Positions 26,398-34,434 of a DNA stretch of 64,000 bases are shown piece by piece. The number at the start of each line of letters is the position of its first letter. Position 1 is the first letter of the stretch. The DNA comes from Pseudomonas sp. LS1212 (GTDB lineage Bacteria > Pseudomonadota > Gammaproteobacteria > Pseudomonadales > Pseudomonadaceae), in NCBI RefSeq assembly GCF_024741815.1, contig NZ_CP102951.1:2557001-2621000 (forward strand), given 5' to 3'. A program made the position numbers and the translations under genes. A model generated the notes under the pieces. The model saw nothing but the letters and a program-made list of their open reading frames with translations. It was not told where the DNA came from and did not search any database.

Positions 26398-27306
26398 ATG
26401 TCCAAGCGTTTGATGCCTTCAACCACTGCCTTGCAGTGCTTTGAAGCCGCGGCCCGCCACCTCAGCTTCACCCGAGCAGCGCAGGAGCTGCACCTGACGC
26501 AGAGCGCTGTCAGCAAGCAGGTGGCTCAGCTTGAGGAGATGCTTTGCCACAATCTTTTTCAGCGAGTTCGTCGACGTTTACATCTCACCCCAGCCGGCGC
26601 CCTCTACCTCACAGAGGTCAACAAGATCCTTACCCAGGTCGATATCTCGAGCCGATACATATTGACTTACGGGGGGGAAACCGAGGTCCTGACTGTCGCA
26701 ACCCAGCCGACGTTCGGGGCCCGGTGGCTCATCCCCAATTTAAGGGGGTTCAGCAGTCAGCACCGCAATATCCACCTCGACATACGAAACGAACTCGAGC
26801 CGTTTGATCTGCTGAGGGCCAAGGCAGACGTAGCGTTCTTCTTTGGCCAAGGCACCTGGCCAGGGGCGACCTGCATTGAGCTTTTCACCGAAGAAGTCGT
26901 TCCTGTGTGCTCGCCTGACATCATGGTCAAACACGTTTTCGAGAGCGCCGAGGCGCTCACGGAGCACATGCTGCTCCAGTGCACCTCTCGTCCCGAAGCC
27001 TGGCACGAATGGTTTCTGGAGCAAAATCTGCACTCCCAGAATAGCTATCACGGCCCGCGCTTCGACACGTTCTACATGTGTATCAGAGCGGCGCAGGCCG
27101 GATGCGGCATCGCGCTCATTCCGCGATATCTGGTTGCCGAGGAGCTGGCCGAGGGCAAGCTGGTCATTCCTTGGGATCACCCCATGGCAAGCGAAGGTGC
27201 GCACTTTATCGCCCACGCCGAGCATTCCGCGGAGGTCCCGAAAGTCAAGGCGTTCGTCGAGTGGATCATGAAGCAGGTCAACGGCGCTCAGCGGAGAAAA
27301 CACTAA
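26398..27306 (+). CDS. LysR-family regulator of the lysine/pipecolate genes
   Basis: 302 residues. The N-terminal helix-turn-helix (LQCFEAAARHLSFTRAAQEL, then LTQSAVSKQVAQLE) is diagnostic, and the effector domain resembles the GcvA-like group (FGARWLIPNLRGF, GCGIALIPRYLV). Divergent from amaB, as in P. putida where a LysR gene also adjoins amaAB. It most likely activates amaA, amaB and perhaps the downstream transaminase and hglS in response to a pathway intermediate. Confidence 0.9.
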   Translation: MSKRLMPSTTALQCFEAAARHLSFTRAAQELHLTQSAVSKQVAQLEEMLCHNLFQRVRRRLHLTPAGALYLTEVNKILTQVDISSRYILTYGGETEVLTVATQPTFGARWLIPNLRGFSSQHRNIHLDIRNELEPFDLLRAKADVAFFFGQGTWPGATCIELFTEEVVPVCSPDIMVKHVFESAEALTEHMLLQCTSRPEAWHEWFLEQNLHSQNSYHGPRFDTFYMCIRAAQAGCGIALIPRYLVAEELAEGKLVIPWDHPMASEGAHFIAHAEHSAEVPKVKAFVEWIMKQVNGAQRRKH

Positions 27307-27492
27307 ACAACCAGAATTATTGGAATGACACTGAGATTTTATTTCGCTTGCGGCGGGTCGGCATTCCTCGTTTAGATATAAATAACATCGATCTCAGCAG
27401 GCTATTACAATGTCTTTGCATGTATGCCCCAATACCCGGAAAAATGTGAAAAAACCGGATCTCATTTCTTTCTTCCAGGGAGGGGTATGAGC
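27307..27492 (+). other. Leader of the transaminase gene
   Basis: A/T-rich for this genome, with no gene. It should contain the transaminase promoter unless the gene is read through from lysR. Only a half-site of the AAACGACGTTT motif (CGTTT near 27370) is seen. Confidence 0.35.
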
Positions 27493-28743
27493 ATGAGTCG
27501 TGAAAATATCAGTAGTTCGATTTCCATTGTTCATCCTATTACTTTGTCTCACGGCAAGAATGCCGAGGTATGGGACTTGGACGGTAAGCGGTATATCGAT
27601 TTTGTCGGCGGCATTGGTGTGTTGAATCTGGGACACTGCAATGAAAGAGTCGTTGAAGCGATCCAGCATCAGGCCGCCAAACTCACGCATTACGCCTTCA
27701 ACGCTGCCCCACACGATCCGTATGTCAGGTTCATGGATCAGCTGGAAAAATTCATCCCGGTCAGCTACCCGCTCAGCGGCATGCTCACCAACAGTGGCGC
27801 AGAAGCCGCTGAAAACGCGCTGAAAATTGTCAGGGGCGTAACAGGCAAAACGGCGGTGATCGCATTCGATGGCGGTTTTCACGGTCGGACCCTCGCGACA
27901 CTGAACCTTAACGGGAAGGTTGCCCCTTACAAGCAGCGTGTGGGCGTTCTTCCTGGCCCGGTATTTCACCTTCCATACCCAAGTAAAGATACCGGGGTTA
28001 CGACTCAACAAGCGTTAAAGGCAATGGACCGGTTGTTCAGCGTCGAGATCGACGTGAGTGACGTGGCGTGCTTCATCTTCGAGCCTGTTCAAGGCGAGGG
28101 AGGGTTCCTGGCCATGGAGCCGGAATTCGCTCAGGCACTTCGAAGACTTTGCGATGAAAAGGGAATTCTGATCGTCATTGACGAAATTCAGTCGGGCTTT
28201 GGACGCACAGGTCAGCGCTTTGCTTTCTCTCGACTGGGTATAGAGCCTGACTTGCTCCTGTTGGGCAAAAGTATCGCCGGCGGTATACCCCTGGGGGCCG
28301 TTGTCGGTCGAAAAATGCTGATGGATACCTTGCCTAAGGGAGGCCTTGGCGGCACCTATTCAGGTAACCCCATTGCTTGTGCTGCCGGCCTCGCCACTCT
28401 GGCGCAGATGACTGACGAGAATCTGTCGACCTGGGGTGAAATGCAGGAAAAAGCCATTGTCGGTCGCTACCGCTCATGGCAGGCCAAGAAGGTATCTCCC
28501 TACCTTGGGCGGATGACCGGCATAGGCGCAATGCGTGGGTTTGAACTGGTTACGCCTCAGGGCGAGCCTGCTACTGCGCAGCTGGCAGAGCTTCTTGTAT
28601 TGGCCAGAAAGGCGGGGCTGCTGCTCATGCCAAGCGGCAAGGCACGTCACATCATTCGATTGCTTGCACCACTGACGACTGAACCCGAAGTATTAAACGA
28701 AGGCCTCGATATCCTCGAAAGCTGCCTCGCTGGAATTCGTTAA
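27493..28743 (+). CDS. Class III PLP aminotransferase, probable 2-aminoadipate transaminase
   Basis: 416 residues from ATG 27493 (GGAGG nine bases upstream; the ATG at 27487 is only three bases from that box). Family marks: NSGAEAAENALKI, IAFDGGFHGRTLATL, FEPVQGEGGF, IVIDEIQSGFGRTG and the PLP Lys in LLGKSIAGGIPLG. GabT-like overall, but placed directly before hglS and next to amaB. In P. putida a GabT-like class III enzyme performs the 2-aminoadipate to 2-oxoadipate step, which is exactly the reaction missing between AmaB and HglS. GABA transaminase is the alternative. Confidence 0.82.
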   Translation: MSRENISSSISIVHPITLSHGKNAEVWDLDGKRYIDFVGGIGVLNLGHCNERVVEAIQHQAAKLTHYAFNAAPHDPYVRFMDQLEKFIPVSYPLSGMLTNSGAEAAENALKIVRGVTGKTAVIAFDGGFHGRTLATLNLNGKVAPYKQRVGVLPGPVFHLPYPSKDTGVTTQQALKAMDRLFSVEIDVSDVACFIFEPVQGEGGFLAMEPEFAQALRRLCDEKGILIVIDEIQSGFGRTGQRFAFSRLGIEPDLLLLGKSIAGGIPLGAVVGRKMLMDTLPKGGLGGTYSGNPIACAAGLATLAQMTDENLSTWGEMQEKAIVGRYRSWQAKKVSPYLGRMTGIGAMRGFELVTPQGEPATAQLAELLVLARKAGLLLMPSGKARHIIRLLAPLTTEPEVLNEGLDILESCLAGIR

Positions 28744-28878
28744 GCCATGATCGCCCGGATTGCTGCTCCAGTAGAGCTCACGGAGCTTTACCGAGCCATG
28801 CCGAGTGCCGAGCAAAATTTATTTCAAATCTCGCCATTGTGCGAATCAGCCAATCAGTTGCTGTGGAGAATATTCGGA

Positions 28879-30279
28879 ATGAACGCTGCAAGTTTCGCGA
28901 ACCGTGACGAAATCCGGGCTAGTTTTTCCCGTGCCATGTCGGACATGTATAAAGCTGAAGTCCCGCTTTATGGGACATTGATGGAGTTGGTATCGGAGAC
29001 GAACGACATTGTCATGACCAGCTCGCCCAAGATCGCGGAAAGCCTGAAGAGCACGGATGAGCTGCAGCGACTCGAAATGGAGCGACATGGCGCCATTCGT
29101 GTCGGTACCGCCACTGAATTGGCCACCCTGAGCCGCTTGTTCGCAGTGATGGGCATGGAGCCGGTGGGTTATTATGATTTGACGCCCGCGGGCGTTCCAG
29201 TTCACTCCACGGCATTCCGGGCCGTTCACGAGGCATCCCTGCAGGTCAGCCCATTCCGTGTGTTTACCTCGCTATTGCGTCTGGAGCTGATCGAGAACGA
29301 GGAGCTTCGTACCTTTGCCAGTTCGGTCCTGGCAAAACGAAACATTTTTACCTCTCGCGTCATCGAGCTTATCGAACAGTCTGAGCGTGAAGGTGGGCTG
29401 AGCGCTGCCGACGCCGATGAGTTCGTCCAACAAGCACTGGAAACCTTCCGTTGGCACAACACTGCGACGGTCACCCTGGATGAATACAAGCAACTTAATG
29501 CGCAGCACCGATTGATCGCAGATGTGGTTGCGTTCAAGGGGCCTCACATTAATCACCTGACTCCCCGCACCCTCGACATTGATATCGTTCAAGCCGCAAT
29601 GCCCAGGAAGGGTATTACCCCCAAAGCAGTGGTCGAAGGGCCCCCGCGCCGTGAGTGCCCGATTCTCCTGCGCCAGACCAGCTTCAAGGCCCTGGATGAA
29701 AAGATCACCTTCCTCGGCCAGCCTGCCAACGAATCCGGCAGCCATTCGGCGCGCTTTGGTGAAATCGAGCAACGTGGCGCGGCGCTCACGCCCAAGGGCC
29801 GCGAGCTTTATGATGAGCTTTTGAATGCTGCTCGAAGCGAGTTGGGCGAGTTTCCAAACGAATCCAACGCTGCGCGGTATGTTGAAATTCTTGAGAAAAC
29901 CTTCAAGGCATTCCCTGACAGTTACGAGGAAATGCGCATAAAAGGTTTGGCTTATTTCAAGTATTTCCCAAGCCGAACGGGTGTCGCTGCACGCAACAGT
30001 GAACGCCTGCTCGAGGGCCTTGAACAACTCATTCATACTGGCCAGGTGAGCTTTGAGCCCCTTGTTTATGAGGACTTTCTGCCGGTCAGCGCTGCCGGGA
30101 TCTTCCAGTCAAACCTCGGTGACGACTCCCAGTCCCACTATGCAATCAGCTCGAACCAGGAAGATTTTCACACGGCACTCGGCCGCGAGACGATCAACGA
30201 ATTGAAGCTGTACGCCGATACCCAACACCGTTCGTTGCTCGATTGCTCGAACATACTGCGCATTCCATCTCTGGCGTGA
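28879..30279 (+). CDS. hglS: 2-oxoadipate dioxygenase/decarboxylase (D-2-hydroxyglutarate synthase)
   Basis: DUF1338 protein, 466 residues from the ATG at 28879. A longer frame opens at 28747, but from 28879 the conserved residues fall at the known HglS numbers: His70 and Arg74 (MERHGAIRVG), His226 (GPHINHLTPRTLD) and a Glu at 295 (known position 294). HglS uses Fe(II) and oxygen to turn 2-oxoadipate into D-2-hydroxyglutarate and CO2. It completes the chain pipecolate, aminoadipate, oxoadipate, hydroxyglutarate inside one locus. The 135 bases between the transaminase stop and this start are coding-like, so the longer start is not excluded. Confidence 0.92.
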   Translation: MNAASFANRDEIRASFSRAMSDMYKAEVPLYGTLMELVSETNDIVMTSSPKIAESLKSTDELQRLEMERHGAIRVGTATELATLSRLFAVMGMEPVGYYDLTPAGVPVHSTAFRAVHEASLQVSPFRVFTSLLRLELIENEELRTFASSVLAKRNIFTSRVIELIEQSEREGGLSAADADEFVQQALETFRWHNTATVTLDEYKQLNAQHRLIADVVAFKGPHINHLTPRTLDIDIVQAAMPRKGITPKAVVEGPPRRECPILLRQTSFKALDEKITFLGQPANESGSHSARFGEIEQRGAALTPKGRELYDELLNAARSELGEFPNESNAARYVEILEKTFKAFPDSYEEMRIKGLAYFKYFPSRTGVAARNSERLLEGLEQLIHTGQVSFEPLVYEDFLPVSAAGIFQSNLGDDSQSHYAISSNQEDFHTALGRETINELKLYADTQHRSLLDCSNILRIPSLA

Positions 30280-30289
30280 TGCCAGCCTC

Positions 30290-30317
30290 CACTACCCATG
30301 GGCCTCCATGGGTAGTG
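30290..30317 (+). terminator. Hairpin after hglS
   Basis: CACTACCCATGG (30290-30301) and CCATGGGTAGTG (30306-30317) form a perfect 12-bp stem with a four-base loop, 11 bases past the stop. No strong T-tract follows. Confidence 0.65.
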
Positions 30318-30424
30318 TCCTGCCGCTTGCCGGCTGCCCCTCAGTTCCCACACGTTCGCGAATTTACCCTCAAGCCCTTTAGCCTTGGCGCCGGGGAGTT
30401 TGCGCCGGACCGTCCTGGAAACCA

Positions 30425-30448
30425 TAAAAAAGGGCCGTAAAACGGCCC
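30425..30448 (-). terminator. Rho-independent terminator of amaA
   Basis: GGGCCGT-aaa-ACGGCCC (30432-30448), followed on the minus strand by seven T residues (complement of 30425-30431). It lies about 65 bases past the amaA stop. Confidence 0.88.
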
Positions 30449-30512
30449 AAGAGGGTAATAATCGACGGTGCTCCGCATCCCTGTGCCGGATTCGATCAGC
30501 GCGCGCCAGAGG

Positions 30513-31799
30513 CTACAGAATGACTCGCAGGCACTGCCCTGCATGGTAAAGGTTGAAGCCTGTTTCATAGGCCAGCGCGCGTACACCGGCGGTTTTCAGC
30601 TCCGCTGTGGGCGCAAAGGGAACAGGCAGCGCGCGCGTATCACCTTTCGCCAGAAAATCGGCGAACGCCTTCCCCATGACAGTGCCAGTAGTGTTGCCCC
30701 GGCCGTTGTAGCCGTTCGCAGCGATAATTCCCGGAGCGGGCTCAAACAACTTGACCAGGTGATCCGGGGTGAAATCGATGCAACCTGTCCAGTGCATCTG
30801 CCATTCAACCTTGCCCAGCTGTGGGAAGTAGTGGCCCTGGATTCGATCCGCCCAGCTACGGATGAACCAGTCAGGCTTGTTGCTCATCTTGCCCATGCTT
30901 CCCAGGATGAGGCGACCTTGGTCGTCGCGACGAATGCTGCTCAACACCAGGCGTGTATCCCACGAGCCCTGGCCATACTTCAAAATCTCATTGGCAGCAT
31001 CCGAGGTCAGGGGGGCCGAAGCGACGTTGTAGTAATAGCCTTTGAAGTAGTTCTGTTTGATGCCGGCCCATTCACCTTCGGTATATGCACCAGTGGAAAC
31101 CACGACCTTCTCGGCCACGACTGATCCGCCGGCAGTAGCAACGGCCCAGCCAGCGCCATTGCGCTGGACAGTTTGAACGGGCGATTGCTGGAAAATCTGA
31201 CCGCCGGAGTTGATGACGGCTTGCGCAAGCCCGACGGTATAGGCCATGGGATTGATGGTCCCGGCGCGGCGATCGAGCAGTGCTGTAGGAATCTTGTCGG
31301 TACCGCAATAATCACGGCACTTCGCCCCGGTCAGTAGTTCAACATCAGCGCCACGACGCTTCCACTGGTCATGTCGAGATTCGATATCCCTTGCGCCCGC
31401 GGCGTTGTGGGCCATGTGGAGAGTACCGTCGTTGCGGGCCTGGCAGTCGATACCGTATTTGTTGATCAGCGCAAAGACAGTCGCCGGAGCGCGGCCCATG
31501 ACCGTATTGAATCTCTCTCCGATCCCGGCCCCCAGGGTTTTCTCCGCATCATCAGGCGGGATCCAGCTACCTGCGTTTACCAGTCCGACATTACGGCCCG
31601 AACCGCCTGTACCAATTGCTGCAGCCTCAATCAAAGCCACGGACATCCCTTGCTCCAGAAGGTGCAGGGCAGCGGAAAGGCCAGTGATACCTCCCCCGAT
31701 AACGCACACGTCCACGTTAACCGTACCATTGAGCGTAATCGGGGAAACCTGACGAGTTGTGACATGTTCCCACAAACATTGTTCACGCAGCTGATCCAT
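30513..31799 (-). CDS. amaA: L-pipecolate oxidase (FAD)
   Basis: 428 residues from ATG 31799, the length of P. putida AmaA; a longer frame to 31895 has no ribosome-binding site. The N-terminal FAD motif VDVCVIGGGITGLSAALHL, the Gly-rich GTGGSGRNVGLVNAG and the closing GYNGRGNTTGTVMGKAFADF are those of DAO-type amine oxidases. It oxidises L-pipecolate to piperideine-6-carboxylate, the substrate of AmaB. Here amaA is 4.3 kb from amaB, with the transaminase and hglS between, unlike the adjacent amaAB of P. putida. The palindrome at 31894 supports joint control. Confidence 0.9.
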   Translation of the reverse strand: MDQLREQCLWEHVTTRQVSPITLNGTVNVDVCVIGGGITGLSAALHLLEQGMSVALIEAAAIGTGGSGRNVGLVNAGSWIPPDDAEKTLGAGIGERFNTVMGRAPATVFALINKYGIDCQARNDGTLHMAHNAAGARDIESRHDQWKRRGADVELLTGAKCRDYCGTDKIPTALLDRRAGTINPMAYTVGLAQAVINSGGQIFQQSPVQTVQRNGAGWAVATAGGSVVAEKVVVSTGAYTEGEWAGIKQNYFKGYYYNVASAPLTSDAANEILKYGQGSWDTRLVLSSIRRDDQGRLILGSMGKMSNKPDWFIRSWADRIQGHYFPQLGKVEWQMHWTGCIDFTPDHLVKLFEPAPGIIAANGYNGRGNTTGTVMGKAFADFLAKGDTRALPVPFAPTAELKTAGVRALAYETGFNLYHAGQCLRVIL

Positions 31800-31893
31800 T
31801 TCGACCTCATACCGTCGGCATTGCCAATTCAACCGGATACATAATTTTAAATAATGACCTGCGTCATTCTTGATCCGATTCCTTGGTTTGGCC

Positions 31894-31904
31894 AAACGAC
31901 GTTT
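31894..31904. promoter_or_regulatory. AAACGACGTTT palindrome upstream of amaA
   Basis: Identical to the site at 26326-26336 and about 95 bases before the amaA start. A related CGAC-N5-GTCG repeat lies at 31985-31997. Confidence 0.55.
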
Positions 31905-32006
31905 CCTCTGAATATCATTCTATTTAGGCATAACCCTGACGATGTGCCCTTGTCTGCAGGTCATTCCAGAAGCGAATGAAGAGGCGACGTTTTGTCGTTT
32001 GTTACT

Positions 32007-32645
32007 TCATGAAGGCTGCGTAAAAATCCCGCAGGACAGGTCGGTAGTGGTTTTGCTGCTCGCAACAATGCCAATGACAAAGCTTGTCAGTGCCTCTGTC
32101 AGGCGCTGTTCGGACACCTCAACGTTGTTCCATAAAGACTGCCCGTAGAGCATTCCAATGACCGCATTGGTAATCAGGCAAATCTGACCGTCCAATCGGC
32201 CTTGCTCCCCATGGTCAGTGGCGATAATTGCGCTTAGTAGAGCGGCGTAGGCATCTTTCAGTTGGTTGGCCTGGTGCTTGTGTTCTTCGCTGAGGTTCAC
32301 GAATTCGCGGGCAACCAGCGCCAGCCGATGCTTTTCGGTCAGTTGGAAGGCAACGAACGCATGAACAAAACGACGCAAGCGGTCAGCGTTGGTTTTGGCG
32401 CCTTTCATCCGGCGCTTGGTTTCGATCAACAGGTCCGATAGGGCTGACTCTATAAGCTCGAACAACAGGCACTGTTTGTTTTCGATGTGGTGATAGAGCG
32501 ATCCGGCGTGCAGTCCCACATAGCCCGCCAGGTCGCGCAAGCCAATTGCCTGGTAGCCCCGGGTTGCAAAGAGCTCGGTCGCGGCATCAAGAAGGCGGTC
32601 ACGGGCGCTGGATGTTGGGCTGGATGAAGCGCGGGCCGCAGGCAT
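32007..32645 (-). CDS. TetR-family regulator of the SDR/hydantoinase locus
   Basis: 212 residues. Helix-turn-helix: RLLDAATELFATRGYQAIGL then LAGYVGLHAGSLYHHIENKQ, with a long C-terminal ligand domain. It diverges from the SDR genes at 32763. A 23-bp inverted repeat lies over the SDR promoter, and a second copy with identical spacing lies before hyuA (34355). Both overlap the promoter the same way, which supports this protein as their repressor. Ligand unknown. Confidence 0.9.
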   Translation of the reverse strand: MPAARASSSPTSSARDRLLDAATELFATRGYQAIGLRDLAGYVGLHAGSLYHHIENKQCLLFELIESALSDLLIETKRRMKGAKTNADRLRRFVHAFVAFQLTEKHRLALVAREFVNLSEEHKHQANQLKDAYAALLSAIIATDHGEQGRLDGQICLITNAVIGMLYGQSLWNNVEVSEQRLTEALTSFVIGIVASSKTTTDLSCGIFTQPS

Positions 32646-32705
32646 GAAGGAGTCCTGTGTTCTTTGATCGAGCCATTTGCCGAGCCGTTACCGTGCAAAT
32701 TGGGT

Positions 32706-32737
32706 TTGACCAAATGTAAGACAACAGGCATCTTACG
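32706..32737 (+). promoter_or_regulatory. Promoter and TetR-type operator of the SDR pair
   Basis: A -35-like TTGACC (32706-32711) is followed nine bases on by TGTAAGA-N9-TCTTACG (32715-32737). The same arrangement recurs at 34346-34377, so the operator fills the -35/-10 spacer. Confidence 0.65.
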
Positions 32738-32762
32738 TAAAGACTAAATCGCGGAGGTGTTT

Positions 32763-33512
32763 ATGGAAGGTCAGGCGGTCGTAATCGTAGGCGGTGCTTC
32801 GGGATTGGGGTTGGAAACGGCCAAGTTGATGCAGAAGCGTGGGGCCCGAAAAATCGGGATCATTGATCGCAATGAGCAGCTGATGGTCGAAGCGGCGGCG
32901 ATATTGCGCGCTGATGGCTGCGAGATCGCCACGGCTGTGGGTGATATTTCTCGGCAGGCAAGCGCCCACGGTGCGTTTCAGAAAATCGTCGACGCATTCG
33001 GTCGAGTGGACTGCCTGGTCAATAGTGCGGCAATTTATCCGCGCAAGGATATTCTCGAGATCACCGACGAAGAATGGGATCTCGAAAATGCAGTCAACAT
33101 CAAGGGGACCTACCATATGATGGTCGCTGCCGTGCGGCACATGCAGGCATTCGTCGCCGCACCTGCGGTGACCGGCCGTATTGTCAATGTCACCTCCGTG
33201 GATGCCTTCAAGGCCCACCCGCAAAACGCGCACTACGCGGCTACCAAGGCTGCGGTAGTGAGTCTGACCAAATCCTTCGCTCAGGCCTGTGCCAAGGATC
33301 AAATTCTGGTCAATTCGGTCGCGCCGGCCGGTTTTGCCACCGAGCGTGCCAAGCAACTGGGCTTTCTCGGCGAGCTGGCCGCAGCGAACCCTTTGGGGCG
33401 TGCAGCGGAGCCGGCAGAAATCGCCGAGTGGATCGTGATGATGGGCAGTAGCCGCAACAGCTATGCCACCGGCGAGAACGTGATTGTCAGCGGAGGCTAT
33501 ATCTATGCCTGA
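32763..33512 (+). CDS. Short-chain dehydrogenase/reductase (first of pair)
   Basis: 249 residues, classical SDR. NAD-binding VIVGGASGLGLETAKL, acidic residue after the second strand (IIDRNEQ), NSAA motif, and catalytic Ser (VTSVDAF) with YAATK (Tyr-Lys). GGAGG lies five bases before the ATG. It overlaps the next SDR gene by eight bases. The Asp after strand two suggests NAD rather than NADP. The pair would oxidise or reduce two hydroxyl/keto positions of the pathway substrate. The substrate is not predictable. Confidence 0.88.
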   Translation: MEGQAVVIVGGASGLGLETAKLMQKRGARKIGIIDRNEQLMVEAAAILRADGCEIATAVGDISRQASAHGAFQKIVDAFGRVDCLVNSAAIYPRKDILEITDEEWDLENAVNIKGTYHMMVAAVRHMQAFVAAPAVTGRIVNVTSVDAFKAHPQNAHYAATKAAVVSLTKSFAQACAKDQILVNSVAPAGFATERAKQLGFLGELAAANPLGRAAEPAEIAEWIVMMGSSRNSYATGENVIVSGGYIYA

Positions 33513-34263
33513 TTCCACTTCGATTCCGGCCGGGTATCGTTGCGCGCTGGTAACCGGCGCTACCAGTGGCATCGGCAAGGCTATCGTCATGGCTTTGCGC
33601 GATGCAGGGTTGCAGGTAATCGCCGTGGGCCGCAGTCGCGAAGCCCTGGATGCTCTGCAGGCGGAGAAGGGTGTTATTGCGCTGCAAGCAGATGTGCGTC
33701 AGACCGAAGCTTTCGCTGAAATCCTGCGCCAATATCCGGTGGATGTGCTGGTGAACAACGCCGGTATTCTATCTACGCGGGCTGCATTCCAGGGCATGGA
33801 TCCGGCTGAAATCGACAATATGTTCGATATCAATCTAAAGGCGCCGCTGCAACTGACGCGTCAGGTGTTGCCAGGCATGATCGAGCGCGGTCATGGTCAT
33901 CTGTTTTTTCTCGGGTCCAGTGCCGGGCGAGCACCGCATCCGGGCGCAGCTGTCTATGGTGCGTCCAAGGCGGGCGTCAGTTTGTTTTGCGACGCGCTGC
34001 GCTGCGATCTGCTGGGTTCTGGAGTGCGAGTGACCGAGATTGCTCCGGGCCGGGTACAGACACAGCTCTACCGTACGGCCATGGGCATGGAGGCCGCTGG
34101 GAGTGAGCTCTACGACGGCTATGAGTCAATCATGCCTGAAGATATAGCCCAGCTGCTGCTGGCTGCCTTGCGCCTGCCGCAGCAAGTGGATGTCACGCGC
34201 CTTGAGGTGTTCCCCACGGCACAAGCGGTCGGCGGTTCACGCATGGTAAAAACCGGTATCTAG
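33505..34263 (+). CDS. Short-chain dehydrogenase/reductase (second of pair)
   Basis: 252 residues from ATG 33505, inside the end of the first SDR gene, with GGAGG eight bases upstream. ALVTGATSGIGKAIV, GRSREAL after strand two (NADP-type Arg), VNNAGILS, GSSAGRAPHPG with YGASK as the catalytic site. Similar to YdfG-like serine/3-hydroxy acid dehydrogenases (APGRVQTQLYR). About 170 non-coding bases with a second operator follow before hyuA. Confidence 0.87.
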   Translation: MPDSTSIPAGYRCALVTGATSGIGKAIVMALRDAGLQVIAVGRSREALDALQAEKGVIALQADVRQTEAFAEILRQYPVDVLVNNAGILSTRAAFQGMDPAEIDNMFDINLKAPLQLTRQVLPGMIERGHGHLFFLGSSAGRAPHPGAAVYGASKAGVSLFCDALRCDLLGSGVRVTEIAPGRVQTQLYRTAMGMEAAGSELYDGYESIMPEDIAQLLLAALRLPQQVDVTRLEVFPTAQAVGGSRMVKTGI

Positions 34264-34345
34264 GTTTCAGGGGAGGGTATTGGCGCCATCGCCCTCCAAT
34301 CGCTTGATGAAGTGACCAACGATGCAAAATGCAAGGGGTTACTTC

Positions 34346-34377
34346 TTGACTGCCTGTAAGACAACATATAACTTACA
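34346..34377 (+). promoter_or_regulatory. Promoter and TetR-type operator upstream of hyuA
   Basis: TTGACT (34346-34351), then TGTAAGA-N9-ACTTACA (34355-34377), with TATAAC as a possible -10 inside it. Site length, sequence and distance from the -35 match the copy at 32706-32737. Confidence 0.65.
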
Positions 34378-34434
34378 TTAAAGGTGGCTTAATTGCCTCT
34401 TGCCATGAGCTCAAGAATTTCAGGGGATACGACG

